Shown piece after piece: positions 9,016 through 17,329 of a DNA stretch of 64,000 nucleotides. Source of the DNA: Streptomyces sp. NBC_00154 (GTDB taxonomy: Bacteria; Actinomycetota; Actinomycetes; Streptomycetales; Streptomycetaceae); the NCBI RefSeq assembly GCF_026342835.1, contig NZ_JAPEMI010000001.1, positions 1 to 64,000 of the forward strand, given 5' to 3'. A program made the translations under genes and the position numbers. Numbering within the stretch: the first letter of the stretch is position 1; each line of letters opens with the position of its first letter. The notes beneath the pieces were generated by a model. The model made no database searches, was not told where the DNA came from, and saw only the letters and a program-made list of their open reading frames with translations.

Positions 9016-9052
9016 GACGATAGACCTGCCACATACAGTCCGTCCAGACTGT
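9016..9052 (-). promoter_or_regulatory. TetR operator and CoA-ligase promoter
   Basis: ACAGTCCGTCCAGACTGT (9035-9052) is a perfect 6-bp dyad with a 6-bp spacer in the 78-bp gap between the divergent ligase and TetR genes. On the minus strand TGGACG and TATCGT, 18 bp apart, form a -35/-10 pair whose -35 lies inside the palindrome, so bound repressor would block initiation. Confidence 0.7.
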
Positions 9053-9087
9053 TTGTTGGCTCCCTGTCCTGTCGTACGCTCGCTGCC

Positions 9088-9678
9088 ATGCCCGCTCCAC
9101 GCCGCACCCAGCAGCAACGCCGGGAGGAGACCCGGCAACGCCTCCTCGATGCCACGATCGACTGTCTGGTCGAGCACGGCTTCGCGGGCACCACGACCCA
9201 GCGGGTGCAGGAGCGGGCGGGCGTCTCCCGAGGCGCGCTGCTGCACCACTTCGCCTCGAAGGCCGATCTGCTGGCGGCCGCCACCCACCATGTCGCCGAG
9301 CTGCGACTCGCACACATCCGCAGCGAGACGCACAGCGGCGCACAGAGCCGCGAGAAGGGACTCGCCCTGCTGCGCACGGCGATGTCGGGCCCGTACTTCC
9401 TCGCGGGTCTGGAACTGTGGCTGGCGGCCCGCACCGACGCCGAGCTCAGAGCGGCACTGCTTCCGGCTGAGCGGGAAGTGGGCGCGGCCCAGCGTGCGGT
9501 GATGGCCGATATCTTCGGCCCGGAGACGGCGGCGCGCGAGGACTTCGCTCTGCTCTGCGAATCACTGCTGGTCCTGCACCGCGGCCTGGCGCTCACCGGC
9601 GTGCTGCGCGAGGACCCGACATTCGACGACGAGCTGCTGCGGCTGTGGGCGGACCGGTTTCTGGCAGCCCGGGATTAG
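9088..9678 (+). CDS. TetR-family repressor of the CoA-ligase operon
   Basis: 196 residues. The N-terminal HTH is canonical for the family (TRQRLLDATIDCLVEHGFAGTTT, then QERAGVSRGALLHHFASKADLL). The remaining helices form a ligand pocket of the kind that senses acyl-CoAs or lipophilic compounds. The ATG at 9088 fits the family N-terminus; an upstream open extension crosses the operator. It is divergent from the acyl-CoA synthetase/crotonase operon and the shared gap holds a clear palindrome, so it most likely represses both units until a CoA thioester or its acid accumulates. Confidence 0.88.
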   Translation: MPAPRRTQQQRREETRQRLLDATIDCLVEHGFAGTTTQRVQERAGVSRGALLHHFASKADLLAAATHHVAELRLAHIRSETHSGAQSREKGLALLRTAMSGPYFLAGLELWLAARTDAELRAALLPAEREVGAAQRAVMADIFGPETAAREDFALLCESLLVLHRGLALTGVLREDPTFDDELLRLWADRFLAARD

Positions 9679-9821
9679 GGTCTTTCGTCCCGGGGCCGGG
9701 CGTACGGACATGCGGAGCTACGACCGTGGGCGGCGGTGATGCGCCCGGAGGTCTCTTCACCGAGGCGGGCGCTGTGCCCGAGGCCGGTTCTCGCCTCCGC
9801 TCCGGGCTCCGCGGCGAGGAC

Positions 9822-10658
9822 TCACCCCGTGCGATAGAGCGCCGTGAGCAGTTCGATCACGGTCTGAGTGGCGGGATGCGGGTCGTCCCGCCACCAGGCG
9901 AGCCGCACCGCGATCGGCTCGGCGTCGCGCACCGGCCGGTAGACGATGCCGGTCCGCGGGTACTGGTTGGCGGTGGATTCCGCCGTCATCCCCACGCGGC
10001 GGCCCGTGGAGATGACGGTGAGCCAGTCGTCGACATCGTGCGTGTCCTCGGTCGACGGGCGGGAGTCCGGTGGCCACAGCTCCGTGGTGGTGGTGGTGCC
10101 GGTCCGCCGGTCGATGAGCAGCGTACGCCCGCTGATGTCGGAGAGCCTGACCGAGCGGCGCCTGGCCAAGGGGTCGTCGTCGGCCATGGCGCACAGACGC
10201 CGCTCCAGCCCCACGATGGCGGAGTCGAAGCGGCGGTCGTCCAGCGGCCTGCGCACCACGGCGAGGTCGCAGGCGCCCTCCGCCAGCCCGGCGGTACCGG
10301 AGTTGACGCGGACGAGCTGCAGGTCCGTCTCGGGGTGCGTGCCGCCCCAGCGCCGCTGAAAGGCGAGCGTGTGGCGGCCAAGGGCCGACCAGGCGTATCC
10401 GATCCGCACGCGGGTGTGGCCCGACGTGGCCTCCCGGACGAGATCCGCCACCTCACCGAGCACCCGTCGGGCATGCGCCACCACCCGCAGCCCGGTCGCG
10501 GTCGGAGTCACCTCACGGGAGGTCCGCCGCAACAGCCGCACCCCAAGGGCGCGTTCGAGCGAGGCCAGCGTGCGGGACACGGCCGCCTGGGAGACACCGA
10601 GCGCGAGGGCGGCATCGGTGAAGCTGCCCTCGTCGACGATCGCGACGAGACAGCGCAA
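9822..10658 (-). pseudogene. LysR-family regulator with lost native start
   Basis: 278 residues from a TTG at 10658. The sequence begins directly inside the LysR HTH (RCLVAIVDEGSFTDAALALGVSQAAVSRTL), lacking the usual five or so leading residues (M-x-LRQL type). The effector domain (about 85-278) is otherwise complete. Immediately beyond the TTG the DNA becomes the middle of an EamA transporter gene on the other strand, so a deletion has removed the start of this gene and its promoter. It may still be translated from the TTG, but its expression and first DNA-binding helix are compromised. Confidence 0.65.
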
Positions 10659-10662
10659 CGGG

Positions 10663-11073
10663 ATGGGTCTGGGGCTGCTGGCCGCCGTCTGCTGGGCGTC
10701 CTACATCCTGCTCAACCGCACCGTCGGCCGCCGCATCGCCGGAGCAGAGGGATCGGCGGCCGCGGCCGGCCTCTCCGCCCTGGCGTTCCTGCCGGTCGGA
10801 CTCGTCGTCGTACAGCACCCGCCGACCGCTGGGGCCGCCGCCTGCGCTGTCGCCGCCGGCATTCTGTCCTCGGCCGTGCCGTATCTCGCTGACCTGTTCA
10901 CGCTGCGCCACGTGCCTGCGCAGACCTTCGGTCTCTTCATGAGTGTCAACCCCGCCCTCGCGGCCGTGGTCGGATGGATCGTTCTGGGGCAGAACCTGGG
11001 CTGGACCGAGTGGACCGGCATGGCAACCGTCGTCTCGGCCAACGCGATCAGCAACCTCACGCGTCGCACCTGA
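10663..11073 (+). pseudogene. C-terminal half of an EamA/DMT-family transporter
   Basis: About 136 residues (GLGLLAAVCWASYILLNRTV onward) with five hydrophobic helices, ending in FMSVNPALAAVVGWIVLGQ and WTGMATVVSANAISN, the classic second half of RhtA-type amino acid or drug exporters. Intact members have ten helices and about 290 residues. The first half is absent, and the fragment starts within a few bases of the truncated LysR gene. Both defects are explained by one deletion across a divergent LysR-EamA pair. Confidence 0.75.
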
Positions 11074-11213
11074 CGGAACGCCCCGCACGTCCCGGTTCCG
11101 GAATGCAGCCGCACGCACGGTGCCTGGCCGTCTCGCCCTGCGCATCGCCCCGCGGGCATCGGACGACGCCTGGAGTTCTCGGAAGCAAGTCGCGTGACGA
11201 CCCGACGCCTCGG

Positions 11214-12050
11214 TCACCGGATGCCGGGCGGCAAGGGGACGGCGCTGCGCCAGTCGGCAGGGTCGGTGGTGGTGAGGGGCGCGGTGGCGTAGGCAGGGAA
11301 TCCGGAGGTCCACCGGCGGCTGCCGTCGGGCAGCATCGCGAACGCCTCCAGTCCGTCGACCGTCTCCATGGTGTCCAGGCAGTCCGGCCCCATGGCGAAG
11401 CCTGCCGTGGCCCAGACGTCGGTGCGGGTGAGGCCGGTGCCGAGTACGGTCAGCGAGGCGAGCTCGGTCGCCGGCCGGCCGGTGTGCGGGTCGAGGATGT
11501 GGGCGCCCCGTTCCGCGGTGCCGGATGTGGCCACGGCCAGGTCCTGGCCGGCGACCACCGTCGCGAGCAGGCCGGGTCGCTGCGGGTGGGCGACGCCGAT
11601 CCGCCAGGGCCGCCCCGGCGCGGGCCCGCCCACTGTCTGGACGTCCCCACCGCCGGTGATGCTGTGGCGCACCGACCCCGCCTCGCGCAGTAGGTGCGAG
11701 GCTTGTTCGACGGACCAGCCCTTGACGTATCCGGAGGGGTCGAGGCGGTCTGCGGGCCGGGGGCTGAACCAGCCGCCGGTTTCCCTGCCGGCCGCCGCGC
11801 AGGCCTGCAGCACCTCGGCCACCTCGGGTTCGCACGCGTCGAGGGTCAGCTCGCCGCGGTCGAACCGGGCGATCTGGCTGTCGGCGCGGTAGGTGGAGAA
11901 CAACTCGTCGATGCGGTGCAGGCGTTCCACGGCGCATCGCAGCGCGTCCTGGACGGCGTCCCTGCGCGCTCCCGAACCGGCGTCGCGGATGTCGAAGGAG
12001 AAGACGGTGCCCATGACGTGTTCCACGTGCCGCAGCGGTGCACCGGTCAC
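11214..12050 (-). CDS. apbE: ApbE-type FAD:protein FMN transferase
   Basis: 278 residues. The N-terminal MGTVFSFDI, DPSGYVKGWSVEQA, the FAD-binding ITGGGDVQ, ATSGTAERGAHILDPHTG, and the metal-binding TRTDVWATAGFAMG all match the ApbE family. The enzyme moves FMN from FAD onto a Thr of the target motif Dxx(S/T)GA(S/T). The target is the adjacent upstream gene, whose last codons overlap this start by ATGA (12047-12050). No lipobox or clear signal peptide is visible, so whether flavin is attached before or after export is unresolved. Confidence 0.9.
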   Translation of the reverse strand: MTGAPLRHVEHVMGTVFSFDIRDAGSGARRDAVQDALRCAVERLHRIDELFSTYRADSQIARFDRGELTLDACEPEVAEVLQACAAAGRETGGWFSPRPADRLDPSGYVKGWSVEQASHLLREAGSVRHSITGGGDVQTVGGPAPGRPWRIGVAHPQRPGLLATVVAGQDLAVATSGTAERGAHILDPHTGRPATELASLTVLGTGLTRTDVWATAGFAMGPDCLDTMETVDGLEAFAMLPDGSRRWTSGFPAYATAPLTTTDPADWRSAVPLPPGIR

Positions 12051-12523
12051 AGCCCCGCCTTGTCGATCGCGCTCTGCAACGAGTTGATGTAGCCGTCGCT
12101 CGTGAAAGTGGCACCGGAGACGGCGTCGATCTCGGCGCTCTGTGCGCTGATCGCCTCCTGGTTGAGGGTCGGCAGGGCGTAGCTGTTGATCTCCTGGTCC
12201 TTCCGGTTGTCGCTGGGGTACCGGAGCACCGTGACGTTGGTGATCTTGCTTCCCTCGACGGTGATCCTTACCTGGACGGGGCCGAAGCGGGTCTGCTCCG
12301 CCTCGCCGGTGACGGACCGGGTGGCTGCGGAGGAGCCGGAGTCGCTGCCGGCGCCGGGCGTGGCGGCCGAACTCCCGCCGCCGGCCTCCGTGGTGCTGCC
12401 GCCCGGGGATGTGCCGGTGGAGAACGGTGCGCCGGAGGCGGTGGCGCCGGAGTGTGGTTTGAGCGAGAGCAGCAGCACCACACCGGAGACGGTGGCGGCA
12501 CTGGTGATGACGATTCGGCGCAC
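12047..12523 (-). CDS. Exported FMN-binding (flavinylated) electron carrier
   Basis: 158 residues from GTG 12523, chosen because AGGAG sits 6 nt upstream; an ATG at 12571 would overlap the preceding gene. There is an N-terminal hydrophobic anchor (IVITSAATVSGVVLLLSL), a Ser/Gly/Thr-rich linker to about 75, then an FMN-binding domain ending in DAVSGATFTS. That segment fits the flavinylation motif exactly (D133, S136-G-A-T139), predicting a covalent phosphoester-linked FMN on Thr139. It would carry electrons outside the membrane from the flavocytochrome encoded just upstream. Confidence 0.88.
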   Translation of the reverse strand: MRRIVITSAATVSGVVLLLSLKPHSGATASGAPFSTGTSPGGSTTEAGGGSSAATPGAGSDSGSSAATRSVTGEAEQTRFGPVQVRITVEGSKITNVTVLRYPSDNRKDQEINSYALPTLNQEAISAQSAEIDAVSGATFTSDGYINSLQSAIDKAGL

Positions 12524-12551
12524 AGCGAGCTCCTGGAACGTGCGGGAGGGA

Positions 12552-13949
12552 TCAGAAGGTGAACGACTCATGGTGGATGCGGCGGCGGGGCACACCGGCT
12601 GCTCGCAGCGCGCTCACCGCGGTGACGGTCATCGCCTCAGGGCCGCACAGGAAGACGTCGTGCCGGGCGAGATCCGGCACCAGATGGTTCAGGGTGTGGG
12701 CGTTGAGGGGCTCACCCACCTCCCGGCGCGGGCCGACCAGGAAGTGGAGCCGGGCGCCTCGGGCGGCTGCGATGTCCTCGAGTTCGGCACGGAAGATCAG
12801 ATCCTCCGGCCGGCTGCCCCGGTGGACCAGCGTCAGGTCCCCTGGGGCAGCCGGCAGCGTCTCGAACAGCGCGCGCAGCGGGGTGATGCCGACGCCTGCC
12901 GCCAGCAGAAGCACCTTGCGTGACCGTCGGCGTGCCGCGGTGAAGGCCCCGTACGGTCCCTCCGCACGCACCCGGGTGCCCGGCCGCAGCCGCGCCACCG
13001 CCGCGCTGTGCCCGCCCAGGTCCTTGACGGTGAAACGCAGGTACTGCGGGTGCACGGGGGCGGACAGTGAATACGGGTTGGCGGCCCAACGCAGGCCGGG
13101 GGCCAGGAACTGCAGCCGGAAGAACTGACCCGGCTCCGCCTTGATCCTCTCCAGGTGCCGTCCGGTGAGGTAGACCGAGACCGTCCCGGGCCCCTCGGGC
13201 CGTATCTCGGCCACCTGCAGCCGGTGCCGCCGGTCGGCGAGGAACGGCACGGCGAGCCGGTACCAGCCGAGCAGCGCCGCCGTGCCCAGGTACAGGCCGT
13301 ACCAGGCGGCGCGGGCCGGCGGCCGGGAGACGAAATCGGCACCGTTGGCCAATTGATGGCCGAAGCCGAGGGCGACCGCCAGATAGGTGGCCAGGTGAAG
13401 GTAGTACCAGGTCTCGTAGCGCATCCGGCGGCGGGCGGCGCGCGCGGAAACCCCGGCCACGCCCAGCAGCAGCACGGTTGCGATCGTGGCCTTGAGCATC
13501 TCCGGGTAGTGGAAGACGATCTCCACCGTCTCCCCCGCCACGCCGCTGCCGTCCGTGAGCGCGTAACCCCAGATGATGAGCACGACGTGAGCCAGAACCA
13601 GGCTGACCATGTACCGCCCGCCCATCGCGTGCCAACGCGCCAGCCGGTCCGCGCCGACTCCCCGTTCCAGGAAGGGCAGCCGGGCCATGAGCAGAACCAG
13701 CACCGGCGCGGCATAGCCGGCCAGCAGTCCCGTGATCCGCCCGGCGCCGGTGAGCCAGGCCGCGGCACCGGCGACGGACGCGGTGCCCACCCACCACAGG
13801 GCGAGCACCGCGGCGGCACCACCCCAGATGAGCACGAGTATCGCCGCGGGTAGCGCCGCGGGCGGCAGGGCGGCGGTCGGTGGCCCGGAGTCACGGTGCC
13901 GGGCGCGCGGCCGACGGGGAGCCGGGCGGTCGTCCACAACAGTGGTCAC
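12552..13949 (-). CDS. Ferric-reductase-like transmembrane flavocytochrome
   Basis: 465 residues from GTG 13949 (GGAG 10 nt upstream). After about 25 residues there are six or seven hydrophobic segments to about residue 235 with histidines placed for haem ligation (RWHAMGGRYM, VLAHVVLI, YLHLATYLAVALGFGHQL). Next come an FAD-binding barrel with NPYSLSAP and a nucleotide-binding domain with LLAAGVGITPLRAL and DVFLCGPEAMT, as in ferredoxin-NADP reductases. It should move electrons from cytosolic NAD(P)H across the membrane. Downstream lie its probable acceptor, an FMN-carrier protein, and ApbE. Confidence 0.88.
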   Translation of the reverse strand: MTTVVDDRPAPRRPRARHRDSGPPTAALPPAALPAAILVLIWGGAAAVLALWWVGTASVAGAAAWLTGAGRITGLLAGYAAPVLVLLMARLPFLERGVGADRLARWHAMGGRYMVSLVLAHVVLIIWGYALTDGSGVAGETVEIVFHYPEMLKATIATVLLLGVAGVSARAARRRMRYETWYYLHLATYLAVALGFGHQLANGADFVSRPPARAAWYGLYLGTAALLGWYRLAVPFLADRRHRLQVAEIRPEGPGTVSVYLTGRHLERIKAEPGQFFRLQFLAPGLRWAANPYSLSAPVHPQYLRFTVKDLGGHSAAVARLRPGTRVRAEGPYGAFTAARRRSRKVLLLAAGVGITPLRALFETLPAAPGDLTLVHRGSRPEDLIFRAELEDIAAARGARLHFLVGPRREVGEPLNAHTLNHLVPDLARHDVFLCGPEAMTVTAVSALRAAGVPRRRIHHESFTF

Positions 13950-14409
13950 GACAACTGGTCTCCATTCTGCGCCGCTGGTCGCGGCCGGACGTTCCGGATA
14001 CCGCGGCACGGCACAATCCTGGCGGCGCAACTTCTGCGTTCCCTCTGAGCCACCGGCGTCGTGAGACCGGCGCGGAAGCAAACACACAGGTGAACGGCGT
14101 CATACGGGATAGCAGTCCCCTCGGTCCGGGCCGACGTTTCTCAGAAGGTTCTCAGCCGAAGTCCTCTGTCTGATCGCTTCATGGAGGCTTGACGCTGCAA
14201 GTCGTACGCGTCTCCTCCGGCGCCGTTGTCCGGCGGGCATGCACGCTTCACGTATCCGGAGGGTGTACCGACGCCCTTGCCTCTCCACCGACCGGGATCA
14301 CCTCCGTCCCATGTCTTGCGCCGACAGCGAGCAGCAATCAAGATGCTGACTGCATGTGACCGCCGGTAACCGCCGCCCATCAGGGCTGGGACGTGAAGAA
14401 GGTCCTGCT
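13950..14409. other. 460-bp divergent intergenic region
   Basis: No gene is convincing here. It separates the leftward flavin module from the rightward exported-protein operon and must hold both promoters. The most notable element is the direct repeat at 14138-14159. Nothing else with clear symmetry was found. Confidence 0.4.
14138..14159. promoter_or_regulatory. 11-bp direct repeat, OmpR/PhoB-type site
   Basis: TTCTCAGAAGG (14138-14148) is followed immediately by TTCTCAGCCGA (14149-14159): identical 7-mers at exactly one helical turn, the geometry bound by tandem OmpR-family response regulators. It lies about 190 bp upstream of the flavocytochrome start. No two-component genes are in the window, so the regulator would act in trans. 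Confidence 0.4.
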
Positions 14410-15009
14410 GTGCCCGTACTCCGCCACACGGCGAACGCCCTCGGCGCCCTGTCGACAAGCGTCCGCCTCACCGTCTTCGGCGCAGTGGTGGCGGCAGCCG
14501 CCGCGCTGCTCCCCGCCGCTTCCGCCTCGGCTGCAGAGCCGGGCGTCGGTGGTTACACCGACCCCTCGTACGCCTCCGCGTGCACCTTCCACCGCTACGG
14601 CGAGGGCGAGACGCCGCCACTCTCCCTGTTCGGCGCCGACCCGCTGTGCGTGGAGTACGCCAAGCGGGACATCACCGTGACCAACGGCGGCGCGGCGCGC
14701 TTTCTGCTGGCCGAGCCGGCGCGCTTCGCGATCGCCGTACCGGCTTGCCGTTACTGGCAGTTGGACCATTGGAGTGTGCAGGCCACGGCCGGCGGAACCG
14801 AACTGGTCGGCTGGGATGGCAGTTACTGGTTCGACAAGGCGGAGGGCAGCGCCGCGGCGAGGGTACGAAACATCACCGTCGCCGGGCAGCCCGCGCAGGC
14901 CGAGGACGCCGCGCGGGTGATCCGGCCGTATGACGCCCGGCTCGCCGACGTGCTCGTGCGCGATGCCGCGGGTGTGACGGTGCGGCTGCCGGTGAGCGGG
15001 CTGTGTTGA
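14410..15009 (+). CDS. Secreted protein of unknown function
   Basis: 199 residues from GTG 14410 (GAAGG 7 nt upstream). Residues 1-43 form a Sec signal peptide ending ASASAA, then a mature domain of about 155 residues with Cys pairs (ASACTFHRY, PLCVEY, PACRYW, final GLC) that could form disulfides outside the cell. I do not recognise the family. Its stop overlaps the start of the next gene, placing it first in a four-gene operon with a Tat-signal protein and a GMC oxidoreductase, so it may be an extracytoplasmic accessory of that enzyme. Confidence 0.75.
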   Translation: MPVLRHTANALGALSTSVRLTVFGAVVAAAAALLPAASASAAEPGVGGYTDPSYASACTFHRYGEGETPPLSLFGADPLCVEYAKRDITVTNGGAARFLLAEPARFAIAVPACRYWQLDHWSVQATAGGTELVGWDGSYWFDKAEGSAAARVRNITVAGQPAQAEDAARVIRPYDARLADVLVRDAAGVTVRLPVSGLC

Positions 15010-15725
15010 GCGAACCACCCGCACGTCCCACTCGGCGCCGGCTGCTCGTCGGGCTGACCGCCGCCGTCGCCGCCCTACGGGCAGGGGAACCGACCGCCGA
15101 AGCCGCGCCTTCGGCGCGTCCCGTCCCCGAGCCGGTCCCGGTGGCTCGGGCCGGGCTGCTGCCCGCCTCCCTCGCACTGCCCGACCCGACGACCGCCACG
15201 CTGGAGGCGTTTGCGGACACCATGGTCCCGGGCGAGAAGCGGTACGGCGGAGACGTGGCGATCGCCGGGGCGGCCCCTGGTCCCGGCGCCGTACAGGCGG
15301 GGGCCGTCGAGCTGCTCAACCTTCCCGACCTCGGCATCGGCATACTGCTGCCCGAGCTGGCGCTGCTCGTCAACACCCGCGCCCTCGCCTATGCGGCCAC
15401 CCATGGCCGGGTCCTGCTGCCCACTCAACCTCCTTTCGTCGCCCTCCGGTTCACCGACCGCACCGCGCTCGCCGGAGAGATGCTCACGCCCGGCGCCCCG
15501 GACCGGCAGCTGTATGTGCTGCTCGCACTCTTCGCCGCCGCGGCCTTCGACACCGCAGCCCATCTGCACACCGCCGCAGCCATCCGGCAACGCCACCCGG
15601 GCCTGGCCTGGATCGGCTTCCCGGTGCCCGACGCCGACGGACTGTGGCGCTTCCCTGACTACTCGTACGGCCGAAGGCTCGCCTCCGAGCACCCGCTCAC
15701 CACCCCCGGAGGGCACCCCGCATGA
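15003..15725 (+). CDS. Tat-exported small subunit-like protein paired with a GMC oxidoreductase
   Basis: 240 residues starting at GTG 15003 (or TTG 15006), overlapping the previous stop. The N-terminus has a twin-arginine stretch (TRRRLLVGLTAAVAAL). The mature part begins with LEAFADTMVPGEKRYGGDVA and PGAVQAGAVELL, a pattern that resembles subunit 3 of gluconate 2-dehydrogenase-type enzymes and the DUF5987 group seen beside GMC oxidoreductases. Such small subunits are co-exported with, and stabilise, the flavin subunit, which lacks its own signal. The next gene (overlap ATGA at 15722) is exactly such a subunit. Family naming is from memory of motifs. Confidence 0.65.
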   Translation: MLSEPPARPTRRRLLVGLTAAVAALRAGEPTAEAAPSARPVPEPVPVARAGLLPASLALPDPTTATLEAFADTMVPGEKRYGGDVAIAGAAPGPGAVQAGAVELLNLPDLGIGILLPELALLVNTRALAYAATHGRVLLPTQPPFVALRFTDRTALAGEMLTPGAPDRQLYVLLALFAAAAFDTAAHLHTAAAIRQRHPGLAWIGFPVPDADGLWRFPDYSYGRRLASEHPLTTPGGHPA

Positions 15726-17317
15726 GCGCCACCGAATGCACCGACGTGCTGGTCATCGGCAGCGGTTTCGGGGGTGCCATCCCCGCCTACCATCTGGCCG
15801 CGGGTGGCGCCGAGGTGGTGATCCTGGAACGCGGACCGCACCTCACCGCCCCCGACTTCACCCATGACCTGCGCCTGGGCAGCTACACCCGGATCGTCGA
15901 CCTCGTGCAGGGCGACGGCATCACCGTCGTCGCCGGGAACTGCGTCGGCGGGTCCAGCGTGGTCTACTTCGCCGCTTCGCTGCGGGCGCCGGGCTTCGTC
16001 TTCGATCGCCGCGGCAGTCTGGGCCATCGCCTGTGGCCTTCGACCCTGACGCGCGCGGCACTCGACCCGTGGTACGACCGAGTCGAGGAGGCTCTGCCCG
16101 TCGCCGAGCAGAACTGGGACCAAGTCCCTTACGCCGGAGGGCTGTTCGCTGCAGCGTGCGCCCGTGCGGGCCGCACCTGCAATCCTGTGCCCGTCGCCGT
16201 CGACCTGGCCCGCTGCACCAACTGCAACTGGATGCTCAACGGCTGCCACTTCGACGCCAAGCGCTCCATGCTGCTGAACTACCTCCCCGCCGCGACCGCA
16301 CACGGCGCCGAGATCCGCCCACTCCACGAGGCGCAGACGATCGCGCCTGCCACCACACCCGGTTACCGCTACCGCGTCTCGTACACGCAGCTCGACGCCG
16401 GCGACTACCGGCTGCCGGTCGGCGTGGGCGCGATCGAGGCCAAGACCGTGGTGCTGGCCGCAGGCGCTCTGGCCACCCCGGTGCTGCTGCAGCGCTCGGC
16501 TCCCCTGCTCGGCGGTGTCCCGCAAGCCGTCGGACGCTACTTCTCGGGCAACGGCGACCGCGTGTCCATCGCCGACGTCGACGAAGGCAAGGTGCGCGAC
16601 CTGCTCGGTCTCGAGCGCGCCCCGGGCATCCCGTACCAGGGATTCCCCATCGGGAAGCCCATCGGCTCCATGTCGTACGACCGGCTCGACCCGGCAACGG
16701 CGGAGTTCACCCGTTTCTCCCTTCAGCAGATCTACTTCCCCGGCATCACCGACCTGCTGGCCCAGGCCACCGACACCCCGGCGACGAGCTGGTTCGGCGT
16801 CCGCAAGAAGGAGATGCGGGCACGCTGGCCGTCGTGGCTCTCCGTGCTCGCCATGACCGAGGACGACAACGAAGGCGTCTTCGGCCCGCCGCCGCCCACC
16901 GGAAGCTCGACACGCGTGGCCACGTCGCTCTGCCTGTCGACGCTCTCGTACCGGCCGACAGCGAACACCCTGCGCGGCTGGGCCGCCGCGGATGCCGAGG
17001 CCCGCGCGGTGCTGGAGCGCGACGGTCTTGCGCGGGTACGGCCCTGGAGCGAGAACCCCGCCGGGTTCGTGAGTGCGCACCCGCTCGCCTCCTGCCGGAT
17101 GGGTGACGACCCCGCCACCTCGGCACTCGATGAACGCGGCGAACTGCGAGGCCATCCGGGCCTGTTCGTCACCGACGGCTCGGCAGTGCCGACCTCGCTC
17201 TGCGTCAACCCCTCACTGACGATCGCGGCGCTGGCCGAACGGGCCTGTCCCGGCATCGTGGAGAGCACTGCCGAGGCAGGCGTGCGCGCACGGTACGGGG
17301 CCCCCGCGCCCCGGTGA
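15722..17317 (+). CDS. GMC-family FAD oxidoreductase
   Basis: 531 residues. The N-terminal dinucleotide fold VLVIGSGFGGAIPAYHLA (9-26) binds FAD; GNCVGGSSVVYFAASL is the second GMC signature area; the C-terminus holds SAHPLASCRMGDD and TDGSAVPTSLCVNPSLTIAALAERA with the catalytic His/Asn region, as in cholesterol oxidase-like GMC enzymes. A Cys cluster (CTNCNWMLNGC, about 166-176) is unusual. It oxidises an alcohol group on an unknown substrate. No signal peptide is present, so export by hitchhiking on the preceding Tat protein is likely. Confidence 0.88.
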   Translation: MSATECTDVLVIGSGFGGAIPAYHLAAGGAEVVILERGPHLTAPDFTHDLRLGSYTRIVDLVQGDGITVVAGNCVGGSSVVYFAASLRAPGFVFDRRGSLGHRLWPSTLTRAALDPWYDRVEEALPVAEQNWDQVPYAGGLFAAACARAGRTCNPVPVAVDLARCTNCNWMLNGCHFDAKRSMLLNYLPAATAHGAEIRPLHEAQTIAPATTPGYRYRVSYTQLDAGDYRLPVGVGAIEAKTVVLAAGALATPVLLQRSAPLLGGVPQAVGRYFSGNGDRVSIADVDEGKVRDLLGLERAPGIPYQGFPIGKPIGSMSYDRLDPATAEFTRFSLQQIYFPGITDLLAQATDTPATSWFGVRKKEMRARWPSWLSVLAMTEDDNEGVFGPPPPTGSSTRVATSLCLSTLSYRPTANTLRGWAAADAEARAVLERDGLARVRPWSENPAGFVSAHPLASCRMGDDPATSALDERGELRGHPGLFVTDGSAVPTSLCVNPSLTIAALAERACPGIVESTAEAGVRARYGAPAPR

Positions 17318-17329
17318 AAGGAAACCCTC

